From Paenarthrobacter sp. DKR-5 (GTDB taxonomy: Bacteria > Actinomycetota > Actinomycetes > Actinomycetales > Micrococcaceae), in contig NZ_JAHBOI010000002.1 in NCBI RefSeq assembly GCF_018531425.1, forward strand, positions 310,001 to 374,000: 64,000 bases of DNA, read 5' to 3'. This document shows, piece after piece, positions 55,782 through 63,414 of this stretch (positions within the stretch are counted from its first letter, which is position 1; each line of letters starts with the position of its first letter). The notes under the pieces were generated by a model. That model was not told the DNA's origin and did not search any database. It was given only the letters and a program-made list of their open reading frames with translations. Made by a program: the position numbers and the translations under genes.

Positions 55782-55879
55782 CCTGACTCCTTCATCGTCT
55801 GAACCCGTCAGGGGCCGCGGTGTGATCCACGCCATTGCGGGCTGTCCACAACACTATGGGCGGGCAGACCGCGCTGTTG

Positions 55880-56545
55880 TCAAAGCACGTCCGCCGTCCG
55901 GCGGGTGAAGACCAGGTGTAGGACCCCGCTCGGGGATGGGGTCGCTTCGATGTCGAAGCGTTCTTCGAGGCCCTCGAGCCCGTCCCAGAGCCGTTCACCC
56001 CGGCCCAGGACGATCGGAACGACGACGACGTGCAGGTGGTCGATCAGATCGGCCTCAAGGAACTGCCGGACAGTGCTGACGCCGCCACCGATCCGGACGT
56101 CGAGGTCACCGGCCAGGGCGCGGGCCTTCTCGAGCGCGGTGGCTGGGCCGGCGTCGACGAAGTGAAAGGTTGTTCCGCCTTCCATCTCCAGCACCGGCCG
56201 GGGATGGTGTGTCAGGACAACAACGGGGGTGTGGAAGACAGGGTTGTCGCCCCACCACCCCTTCCATTCCTCGTCCTCCCACGGACCGCGCTGGGGGCCG
56301 AACTTGTTGCGCCCCATGATCTCCGCGCCGATCCCGGGCCCCCATTGGCTGGCGAACGCCTCGTCGACGCCCCGGGATGGTTCCCCGTCGCCGGGGAGGC
56401 CCATCTCGCGGAAGGTTTTCGTCCCGAAAGCCCACTCCATCAGCCGTGAACCGGCGTGGCCGAACGGAGCCTCAAGTCGCTGGCCCTCGCCCGCGCCGAA
56501 GCCGTCGAGGGACACCGAGAAGTTGTGCACGCGGACGAGGGACAT
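55880..56545 (-). CDS. Dihydrofolate reductase-family (RibD C-terminal-type) protein
   Basis: A 221-residue protein resembling the RibD reductase domain: VRVHNFSVSLDGFGAGEGQ near the start, VVLTHHPRPVLEMEGGTTFH and DLDVRIGGGVSTVRQFLEAD, LHVVVVPIVLGRGERLWD. It may reduce a pyrimidine-like or other keto substrate with NADPH; no riboflavin genes lie nearby. ATG 56543-56545. Coding downstream of the VWA gene on the same strand with a 30-base gap. Confidence 0.88.
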   Translation of the reverse strand: MSLVRVHNFSVSLDGFGAGEGQRLEAPFGHAGSRLMEWAFGTKTFREMGLPGDGEPSRGVDEAFASQWGPGIGAEIMGRNKFGPQRGPWEDEEWKGWWGDNPVFHTPVVVLTHHPRPVLEMEGGTTFHFVDAGPATALEKARALAGDLDVRIGGGVSTVRQFLEADLIDHLHVVVVPIVLGRGERLWDGLEGLEERFDIEATPSPSGVLHLVFTRRTADVL

Positions 56546-56575
56546 GTCATCTCCTGAAGTAGTGGTCGCCGGCCC

Positions 56576-58579
56576 CTATTGGACCCAGTCGGCGTCATCG
56601 TACGGGTTGGTGAAGTGCGCGCGCAGGTATTCCCCGACGACGGCGGCGCCGAGCTCCCCCACCTCCGGCGCCACCACCCGGCCGTCGATCCGCCGGGCCA
56701 TGCGCTGCACAAACCGCCCCAGGCCCGGGTCGTTGCCGAGCCGGAAGAACGTGGCCTGCGTGCCCGCGCGTCCGAGCCGGTCGAGTTCGGCGATCGTGAC
56801 CCGGATCGTCTCCGGGTCCGGCGGCCAGGAGAACCACGGCTCGCCCTCGGGCAGCAGGTGAGCGGTCGGTTCGCCGTCGGTCACCACGAGCAGGACCGGC
56901 TGCATGGACGGGTGCCGGCGGAAGAATCGGCCGGCCAGCAGCAGGCCGTGGTGCAGGTTAGTGCCCTGCTCCCGCAGCGCCGGCAGGGCCGTGAGTTCGC
57001 CGATGTCCATGGTCTGTGCGTAGCGGCCGAAGGTGATCAGCTGCAGCCGGTCCCCGCGGAACCGGGTGGACACGAGGTGGTGCAGGGCGAGCGCCGTGCG
57101 TTTCATCGGCACCCAGCGCCCCTCGGCGGCCATCGAGAAGGACACGTCCACCAGCAGGACGACGGCGGCCTGGGTGCGTGCCTCTGTTTCCGCCACTTCG
57201 ATGTCGTCCGCCTTCAGGCGCAGACCCCGGCCGGGCGCACCGCCCTCGGCGACCGTGCGGTTGATCGCGTTCGAGATGGTCCGGGTGACATCCCACGGCT
57301 CGGCGTCCCCGAACTGCCAGGCGCGGCTGGAGCCGGTCTGCTCCCCTGCCGCACCGGCGAGCCGGGTGTCGCGGCGCCCCTGCCTGCCGGAGAGCTGGCG
57401 GGCGGCGTCCCGCAGCAGGGACTTTCCAAGCAGCCGCATCGCCTGCGGGGAGAGCCGCAGGTCGCCGTCGGCGCCGCGCCGCAGGTAGCCGCCGTCCTGC
57501 ATTGCCCGCTCGATCTCCGCGAGGGTGCGTGCCGAGACGGCTGCGTCCGGACCCAGCTGGCGGGCGAGGGCGTCCAGGTCCAGGTCGTCGAGGCGGGATC
57601 CGCTGTAGGACTGCGAGAGCTGTTCGGCCAGCTCGTCGAGTTCGCCGAGGTCCTGCAGCACTCCGGTCCCGTCGCCCAGCCCGAGCCCTTCCTCGCCCTC
57701 GAATTGTTCGGAGCCTGACCAGTCCTCCCCCGGTCGCAGCGCGCGCAGGCTTGAGTCCAGCTGGTCCAGCTGGTCCATCAGGGCCGGCGAGCCGAAGGCC
57801 TGCGCGGAGAGGCGCATCAGCTCCTCCCGCTGCTCCGGGGACATGGACCGCAGCATCCGCTGGGCTGCCGCAGCCCGCTTGGCCAGCGCGTCGATGAGCT
57901 CCTCGACGGACTGCGGGTTCTCCGGGAAGTACTGGCCGTGCCGCGCCATGAACTCCTGGAAGTCCTCGTCGGTGTCCTCGTTGCGGCGGTGCTTGTCGAG
58001 CAGCTCATTGAGGTCGCGAAGCATCTCGCCCACGGCCTCGCGGTCCTCGTCCGTCGCGTTCTCGAGCGCTTCCTTCATGCCGGCGAACCGCTGCTCGAGC
58101 ACCTCGCGGCCCAGCAAGTCCTTGATCCGTTCGTAGGCTTCCCGCGCGGTGCTGGACTGCCAGTCGTAGTTCGCCAGCTCGTTCACCGCGGCGGCCGTCG
58201 AGCTGGGCAGGTTCTGCAGCTGCATCTCGCGGAACGCGCGGTCCGTGTCGTCCATCATCGCGTCGCGGGCGAGTTGCTTGCGCTCCTCCAGCACCGCGGT
58301 GTCGAGCAGCTTTCGGACCTCGTTGAGGGTGCCGTCCAGGTTGTGGCGGCCGAGCAGTTCGTTCCGGCGCTGCTGCACCCGCCGGGCGAGGTCATCAAGA
58401 CCCTCCCGGTTCCGGCCGCCGCGCCGCAGGAACTCCTGCAGGGCGTGCCGGGGCGAGTAGCCGGCCATCACGTCCTCGGCGACGGCGTCGAGCGCCTCCG
58501 TCAGGTCCACCGGCGGCGCGAGCGGATCGGGCCCGCCGGCGTACCGGCCGTACTTGGAGGACCGGTGATGCACGCTCAT
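56576..58579 (-). CDS. VWA domain protein, partner of the MoxR AAA ATPase
   Basis: A 667-residue protein. The C-terminal ~190 residues form a von Willebrand A domain with the MIDAS metal motif DVSFSMA and VVTDGEP, preceded by a long charged helical region (about 60-270) rich in Arg/Glu and a Gly/Asp-rich stretch (EDWSGSEQFEGEEGLGLGD). This matches CoxE-like/Mg-chelatase-type VWA proteins that work with MoxR ATPases, whose gene is directly upstream (28 bases). Substrate of the pair is unknown. ATG 58577-58579. Confidence 0.9.
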   Translation of the reverse strand: MSVHHRSSKYGRYAGGPDPLAPPVDLTEALDAVAEDVMAGYSPRHALQEFLRRGGRNREGLDDLARRVQQRRNELLGRHNLDGTLNEVRKLLDTAVLEERKQLARDAMMDDTDRAFREMQLQNLPSSTAAAVNELANYDWQSSTAREAYERIKDLLGREVLEQRFAGMKEALENATDEDREAVGEMLRDLNELLDKHRRNEDTDEDFQEFMARHGQYFPENPQSVEELIDALAKRAAAAQRMLRSMSPEQREELMRLSAQAFGSPALMDQLDQLDSSLRALRPGEDWSGSEQFEGEEGLGLGDGTGVLQDLGELDELAEQLSQSYSGSRLDDLDLDALARQLGPDAAVSARTLAEIERAMQDGGYLRRGADGDLRLSPQAMRLLGKSLLRDAARQLSGRQGRRDTRLAGAAGEQTGSSRAWQFGDAEPWDVTRTISNAINRTVAEGGAPGRGLRLKADDIEVAETEARTQAAVVLLVDVSFSMAAEGRWVPMKRTALALHHLVSTRFRGDRLQLITFGRYAQTMDIGELTALPALREQGTNLHHGLLLAGRFFRRHPSMQPVLLVVTDGEPTAHLLPEGEPWFSWPPDPETIRVTIAELDRLGRAGTQATFFRLGNDPGLGRFVQRMARRIDGRVVAPEVGELGAAVVGEYLRAHFTNPYDDADWVQ

Positions 58580-58606
58580 GATGAGGCCTCTCCCTGGTGC
58601 TGGCTG

Positions 58607-59995
58607 TCAGCCGTAGATGGTCTCCTCGTCGTCGAACTCCTTGGAGATCCGCCGGGCGAGGAAGAGACCTTCGAGGGCAAGTTCGATGGCGGCGGCCCGC
58701 TGGCCGTCGTTGGTGGCGCCGATCCGGTCGCTGATTTCGTCGTAGAAGCCGGACCCGCCCAGGGACGGGAGGTTCTCGAGGAATTCCCGCGCGGTGACCT
58801 GCTCCCCCGTGGTCACGGTCGTGTGGCCGTCCAGCGCCGCGACCAGCGGGCCGAAGTCCAGGCCGCGGTAGTGCTCCCGCACCGCTTCGGCCGTAGCCGT
58901 GCGCAGGAGGTGGTCCAGCACGGCCTGCTCGCGGCCCTCCTCGCCGGATTCGAATTCGAGCTTGCCGGTGAGTACGTCCACCGCCGTCTCCAGGTCCACG
59001 ATTCGGGCGACGGCGTGTTCCTCGCCGCGCACGGTGGCCCGGCGCAGTGCCGCCGCCGCGACGGTTTCCGCGCCGGCGATCGCGAACCGGGCCGAGACGC
59101 CGGAGCTCTGGTTGATGGCCGGGGACTGCCGCAGGGCACGGGTGTAGCGGGCCAGGATCTCGAGCAGGACCGCCGGCACGTCCGCGACCAGCTGCCCCTC
59201 CTGTCGGATGACGGCGACCTCGTCCTCGAGCTCGATCGGGTAGTGGGTGCGGATCTCGGCGCCGAAGCGGTCCTTCAGCGGCGTGATGATGCGGCCGCGG
59301 TTGGTGTAGTCCTCGGGGTTGGCGGAGGCGACGACGAGCACGTCCAGCGGCAGCCGCAGCACGTAGCCGCGGATCTGGATGTCCCGCTCCTCCATCACGT
59401 TGAGCATCGCGACCTGGATGCGCTCGGCGAGGTCCGGCAGCTCGTTGATGGCGATGATGCCGCGGTTCGAGCGCGGGACCAGGCCATAGTGGATCGTTTC
59501 CGGGTCGCCGAGCCGGCGGCCCTCGGCAACGCGCATCGGGTCCACGTCGCCGATCAGGTCAGCAACCGAGGTGTCCGGGGTGGCGAGCTTTTCCACGTAC
59601 CGCTCCGAGCGGTGCCGCCACGCGACCCGCAGCCGGTCCCCCTCGGCGAGCGCCCGGGCCCGGGACTGCTCGGTGATCGGCTCGTAGGGGTGCTCGTTCA
59701 GCTCCGACCCCTCGATCACCGGGGACCACTCGTCCAGCAGCCCCGCCAGCGTCCGGAGCAGGCGCGTCTTGCCCTGTCCGCGCTCGCCCAGCAGGACGAC
59801 GTCGTGCCCGGCGAGCAGTGCGCGTTCGAGCTGCGGCAGGACGGTCCGGCTGAACCCGAACATGCCGGGCCACGGGTCGCGGCCCGCCGCAAGCGCGGCG
59901 AGCAGGTTGTCGCGGATCTCGCGGCGCAGGTCCTTGTGGACGTGGCCAGCGGCGCGCAGTTCGCCAACGGTGAAGATATCGGGTCGATCACTCAC
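58607..59995 (-). CDS. MoxR/magnesium chelatase-like AAA+ ATPase
   Basis: A 462-residue AAA+ ATPase. Walker A GERGQGKT near residue 76, then GIIAINELPDLAERIQ in place of the canonical D-E Walker B (Asn-Glu, as in a known MoxR subgroup), ASANPEDYTNRGRIITPLKDR and FRFGAEIRTHYPI-like sensor segments. Works as a chaperone-like activator with the VWA protein in the next gene. GTG at 59993-59995 is chosen because the protein then starts with SDRPDIFTVGEL; the start is not certain. Divergent from the histidine phosphatase gene. Confidence 0.9.
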   Translation of the reverse strand: MSDRPDIFTVGELRAAGHVHKDLRREIRDNLLAALAAGRDPWPGMFGFSRTVLPQLERALLAGHDVVLLGERGQGKTRLLRTLAGLLDEWSPVIEGSELNEHPYEPITEQSRARALAEGDRLRVAWRHRSERYVEKLATPDTSVADLIGDVDPMRVAEGRRLGDPETIHYGLVPRSNRGIIAINELPDLAERIQVAMLNVMEERDIQIRGYVLRLPLDVLVVASANPEDYTNRGRIITPLKDRFGAEIRTHYPIELEDEVAVIRQEGQLVADVPAVLLEILARYTRALRQSPAINQSSGVSARFAIAGAETVAAAALRRATVRGEEHAVARIVDLETAVDVLTGKLEFESGEEGREQAVLDHLLRTATAEAVREHYRGLDFGPLVAALDGHTTVTTGEQVTAREFLENLPSLGGSGFYDEISDRIGATNDGQRAAAIELALEGLFLARRISKEFDDEETIYG

Positions 59996-60048
59996 TCTTC
60001 CACCGTAGTCCTCGGACCTGCAGGAAATCGAGCATAGGCTTGATGCTG

Positions 60049-60705
60049 ATGAGTGAAACGACATCGCCGACTCCGGCGCCTCCCGGCACCCTGCTCCTCC
60101 TGGTTCGCCACGGGGAGACGCCCACCACCGGCCAGGTGCTGCCCGGCCGCGCCCCGGGCCTGCACCTCTCCGACCGGGGCCGCTCCCAGGCCGAACGCGT
60201 GGCTGAGCGCCTCACCGGTTTGTCGATCGACGGGCTCTACTCCTCGCCGCTGGAGCGCACCCGCGAGACAGCGGAACCCACGGCCGCCAGCACCGGGCTG
60301 AGCGTGACCGCGCACGACGGCCTGCTCGAATGCGACTTCGGTGAGTGGACCGGTGCCGCGCTCACCGAGCTGTACGGCCTGCCGGAGTGGCAGACGGTGC
60401 AGCGCACCCCCTCGGCCTTCCGTTTCCCCAACGGCGAGAGCTTCACCGAGATGCAGGAGCGGATCGTCGGAGCGCTGGAGGAATTGTGCGCCGCCCACAC
60501 CGGCGGCGTCGTCGTCTGCTTCTCGCACGCGGATCCGATTAAGGCAGCCGTCGCCCACGCCCTCGGTTCGCATCTGGACCAGTTCCAGCGCATCATGATC
60601 AGCCCCGGCTCCGTCTCCGCCATCGCCTATGTGGAGGGCCGGGAACCCGCCGTGCTGACCGTCAACTCCACTCTGGACTCCCTGAGCGGGCTCAAAGCAT
60701 CATGA
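60049..60705 (+). CDS. Histidine phosphatase, MSMEG_4193-type probable phosphomutase
   Basis: A 218-residue histidine phosphatase/phosphomutase. TLLLLVRHGETPTT carries the phospho-accepting His, SSPLERTRETAEPTA, the acidic LLECDFGEWTG and VVVCFSHADPIKAAVAH the second His. This matches the actinobacterial family found beside SCO1664 genes. ATG 60049 is used; ATG 60043 and TTG 60040 are also in frame. Ends 13 bases before the SCO1664-type gene, so one operon. Confidence 0.85.
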   Translation: MSETTSPTPAPPGTLLLLVRHGETPTTGQVLPGRAPGLHLSDRGRSQAERVAERLTGLSIDGLYSSPLERTRETAEPTAASTGLSVTAHDGLLECDFGEWTGAALTELYGLPEWQTVQRTPSAFRFPNGESFTEMQERIVGALEELCAAHTGGVVVCFSHADPIKAAVAHALGSHLDQFQRIMISPGSVSAIAYVEGREPAVLTVNSTLDSLSGLKAS

Positions 60706-60718
60706 AAAGGCACGCACG

Positions 60719-61420
60719 GTGTCCCGGCGGGAACTGACCCTGCTTACGGAAGGCCAAGTCGAGCTGGTCGGCCGTTTCCTGCGCGGCAGCAACGCCACCT
60801 TCCTCGCCGAAGTCAGCTGCGGCGAGGACACGGCTTGGGCCGTCTACAAACCCGAAGCCGGCGAACGGCCCCTGCACGACTTTCCGCCCGGGCTCCACCG
60901 GCGCGAGCGCGCCGCCTACCTGCTCAGCGAGCACCTCGGATGGGGCCTCGTGCCGCCCACCATCATCCGCGAGGACGCCCCGCTCGGAGTTGGCTCGCTG
61001 CAGTGGTTCGTCGAATGCGACGAGGACGAGCACTACTTCACCCTCTACGCGGACGCGCCCGAGACCCACCACGACCTGGTCCGGATCGCTTTGTTCGACT
61101 GCGTCGCCAACAACACCGACCGCAAAAGCGGCCACGTCCTGCGCGGCGACGACGGCCGGATCTGGGGCATCGACCACGGGCTCTGCTTCGCCGCATCCTT
61201 CAAACTGCGCACCGTCATCTGGGACTTCGCCGGCGACGACATTCCCGAGGCGCTTCTGGAGGACATCGCGCCACTGGCCGAGGCCGTGCCTGACGAGCTG
61301 GCGGAATTGCTCGACAATGACGAAGTCCTTGCGTTGCAGCGCCGGGTCCAGCGGCTGCTCCGGGAGGGCGCGCTGCCGGTGGACCGCACTGGCATGCGGT
61401 ACCCGTGGCCGCTGGTGTGA
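60719..61420 (+). CDS. SCO1664 family protein (kinase-fold, PI3/4K-like)
   Basis: A 233-residue protein of the actinobacterial SCO1664 family. AVYKPEAGERPLHDFP resembles the Lys-containing ATP-binding strand, IALFDCVANNTDRKSGHVLR the catalytic loop with Asp and Asn, and WGIDHGLCFA the metal-binding Asp (DFG-like) of the PI3/4-kinase fold. Such genes usually sit in a cluster with the MSMEG_4193-type phosphatase, a DUF3090 gene and mshC; here only the phosphatase is present. GTG 60719; its role is unknown. Confidence 0.88.
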   Translation: MSRRELTLLTEGQVELVGRFLRGSNATFLAEVSCGEDTAWAVYKPEAGERPLHDFPPGLHRRERAAYLLSEHLGWGLVPPTIIREDAPLGVGSLQWFVECDEDEHYFTLYADAPETHHDLVRIALFDCVANNTDRKSGHVLRGDDGRIWGIDHGLCFAASFKLRTVIWDFAGDDIPEALLEDIAPLAEAVPDELAELLDNDEVLALQRRVQRLLREGALPVDRTGMRYPWPLV

Positions 61421-61725
61421 GTGGTCACTCCCAGACGTACCGGCTACCGCTCCGTGGTAGCACTGCGAGCGCCGTCTGTGGGGGAGAATCATTTAGAGCC
61501 AGGGCCAGACAATGTGGCGTGTCATAGCCCTAGGCCTCGGGCTTTGCCCCAAACAGAAAACGCCGTGCGTGGCTGCGCGCTAACGACAAATTTGACGATC
61601 GGCGATTCACGCCTTCGGCCCTGCTGCGAGAAGCTCGACACAAAACCCGTTGCGTCGGGACGATTCGATTCGATTCGTTTTGTCTTGATATGCAAAGGTT
61701 CCCGCTTCAGGTGAAGCCTTGAAGG
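61421..61725. other. 305-base intergenic region at the edge of the AT-richer TIR segment
   Basis: No convincing gene is seen; a 97-codon open frame in it has no family or composition support. It is visibly less GC-rich than the flanks, and GATTC is repeated three times in a row at 61663-61677. It marks the left side of the probable transferred segment. No tRNA, integrase site or inverted repeat was found to define an exact junction. Confidence 0.5.
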
Positions 61726-62613
61726 TTACTCATGAATCATGCTCGACTGGATTAACGTTTCCACTGTTTCATCAGCCGAGTTGATAAACTTATCTTTCCA
61801 AGCGACATCGGCGATGAGGAGCCGCTTGGCCACATCCGGGAAGAAGCTCCTGTAAAAATTCTCGATCGTTCGTTTCTCCTGGTCACTCATCGAGGCAGTG
61901 ATATCGAGGATATCGGTTGTCTCGTTGACGGGACGGAAGTCGAAATGAATTTCTCGGCCCTTCGTCATCAGGTAGAGACGGGACACAAATTGACGTCCAC
62001 GCATTCTTACGTCGGTGGTCACAGGAAAGGCTGTAAGTACAGGAGGCGTACTTGCTACGTCGAAGTCACGCACGAGTCGAAGGATCTCGTCCACCTTCTC
62101 ATGGATACCTCGATCGGGAATACCAGGCTTTTGCGCACTATTCCGAACTTTAACTAACTCTTCTTCAAGCTTTGGCCACTCACGGTCGATGCGATCATTA
62201 ACGACATCTTCCCTGATCTTCGGTCCAAGTTCATTTAGCGACTTCATCAGCGACTTAAACTCACTGACAGTCGCCATCTTCATCTGAAAGTTTTTGAAGG
62301 GCCCATCAACGTCATTTTTGTCGTCAAAATCTAAGAGCAGTACCCCGAGCCGTTTGCGGCGGTCCGTGACTTGGCGTGACAACGCTCCAGCCTCATAGTT
62401 GAGCCACTGCTCCTTCTGATTTTCCTTCGTTACACAAATTATGCCAAAGTCTGTATCAGTGAGCTGTTCCTCGATCATGGTCAGCCATTGCTCGCCAGCA
62501 GGAATCTCCGGACTGTAGAAGGTCTCAACCGTGTCGAACAAGCGCTCCATGGCGCTATTCAGCGCGCCGCCGAAGTCACAGGAGTTCTTCGACCAGCTAA
62601 TAAAAACCTTCAA
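61726..62613 (-). CDS. TIR domain protein with an uncharacterised C-terminal domain, candidate NADase immune effector
   Basis: A 295-residue protein. The first ~130 residues are a bacterial TIR-like domain: MKVFISWS at the N-terminus, TVETFYSPEIPAGEQWLTMI, DFGIICVTKENQ and EQWLNYEAGALSR, in which Glu 74 aligns with the catalytic Glu of NAD-cleaving TIR domains. A charged linker (about 130-195) precedes a C-terminal domain (about 200-290; HFDFRPVNETTDILDITASM, FYRSFFPDVAKRLLIADVAW) that is not recognised. TTG at 62611-62613 is the start, with GGGGGA shortly upstream. Low GC and Lys/Ile/Asn-rich unlike all its neighbours, so recent transfer is likely. Anti-phage function is inferred. Confidence 0.85.
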   Translation of the reverse strand: MKVFISWSKNSCDFGGALNSAMERLFDTVETFYSPEIPAGEQWLTMIEEQLTDTDFGIICVTKENQKEQWLNYEAGALSRQVTDRRKRLGVLLLDFDDKNDVDGPFKNFQMKMATVSEFKSLMKSLNELGPKIREDVVNDRIDREWPKLEEELVKVRNSAQKPGIPDRGIHEKVDEILRLVRDFDVASTPPVLTAFPVTTDVRMRGRQFVSRLYLMTKGREIHFDFRPVNETTDILDITASMSDQEKRTIENFYRSFFPDVAKRLLIADVAWKDKFINSADETVETLIQSSMIHE

Positions 62614-62809
62614 AATTCCCCCAATGGTGTGTGAGCGCCAGTCAGATTATCAGCCGATCAACCCGTGGATTCAAGTCCGGACATGCCTGCAGCGTCCCCT
62701 TGACTGCATCCCTCCGCGAACGGCGTGGCTGGTGGGCTCCGCGAACCCGAAGCGGGCTGCAGGGAGCCACGATCTCACCGCGGACCTTTGGCGCCGCGCT
62801 CGGGGTTCC

Positions 62810-63292
62810 TCACTCCACCCCCGCGCCCCAAAGCGCCTTTCGCAGCAACTCCTTCAACGTCCCCACTTCCCTCTCCTCCAGCGCCTCCAGCGCCAGGACC
62901 TCTGCCCGCTGCGCCGCCTGCCGGGCACCGTCGAACACCCGGGCGCCTTCCGCCGTTGCGGTGACAATCTTCGCGCGGCGGTCCTGCCGCCCGGGCTCAC
63001 GCGTGACCAGTCCGCGGTTCTCGAGTTCGTCCACCAGGGTGACGATCTGGCTGGGGTCGAGGCTCAGGAATTCGGCGATCTCCCTTTGGGTCGGCTCGAG
63101 CCCGCTGTTGGCGAGGGCGAGCACGGAGTAGGAACGCTCCTTGAGGTCGAACTCGGCGAGTGCGCTGTTGTTCAGCACGGAGCCCGCCGCGTGCAGCTTG
63201 GCCAGCAGGAACCCGACGTCCCGGCTGATGGAGGACGCGATGAGTTTGTGCGCCTGCTCGGCACTTCGCAGTTCTGGTGTTCCGACGGTCAT
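62810..63292 (-). CDS. MarR family transcriptional regulator
   Basis: A 160-residue winged-helix regulator. LGRL-type DNA-binding segment EIAEFLSLDPSQIVTLVDEL followed by RGLVTREPGRQDRRAKIVTA, the D-x-R wing motif, and helical flanks for dimerisation (AEVLALEALEEREVGTLKEL). GGAG lies four bases before ATG 63290-63292; starts at 63328 (ATG) and 63334 (TTG) would extend into the operator region. It diverges from the SDR gene and probably controls it and itself. Confidence 0.9.
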   Translation of the reverse strand: MTVGTPELRSAEQAHKLIASSISRDVGFLLAKLHAAGSVLNNSALAEFDLKERSYSVLALANSGLEPTQREIAEFLSLDPSQIVTLVDELENRGLVTREPGRQDRRAKIVTATAEGARVFDGARQAAQRAEVLALEALEEREVGTLKELLRKALWGAGVE

Positions 63293-63320
63293 GGCGCTCC
63301 GGTCATCCTCAAAATAAATC

Positions 63321-63350
63321 GTTGACATTTTCAACTATACGTATTTTCAT
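63321..63350. promoter_or_regulatory. Divergent marR-SDR operator/promoter region
   Basis: GTTGA (63321-63325) and TCAAC (63331-63335) form an inverted repeat around five bases, and ATACGTAT (63337-63344) is a palindrome. On the plus strand TTGACA (63322-63327) and TTTCAT (63345-63350) are spaced 17 bases apart and could drive the SDR gene; on the minus strand TATAGT (63339-63334) looks like a -10 for the MarR gene. MarR binding would thus block both. Confidence 0.55.
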
Positions 63351-63414
63351 GAATGCAGAACAGCATCCCACGCCGGACGGCAGGATGCACGCGGTCAGCT
63401 AGCAAAGGAGCAGC

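Noticed and set aside
57938-60037. Plus-strand open frame, 699 codons
   Set aside because: Antisense to the VWA and MoxR genes, which carry the conserved residues.
61421-61714. Plus-strand open frame, 97 codons
   Set aside because: No ribosome-binding site, no family, unusual composition; treated as intergenic.
61600-62700. CRISPR array, prophage or integrase site near the TIR gene
   Set aside because: No repeats of CRISPR length, no integrase, no tRNA and no att-like duplicate were seen; only GATTC three times in a row.
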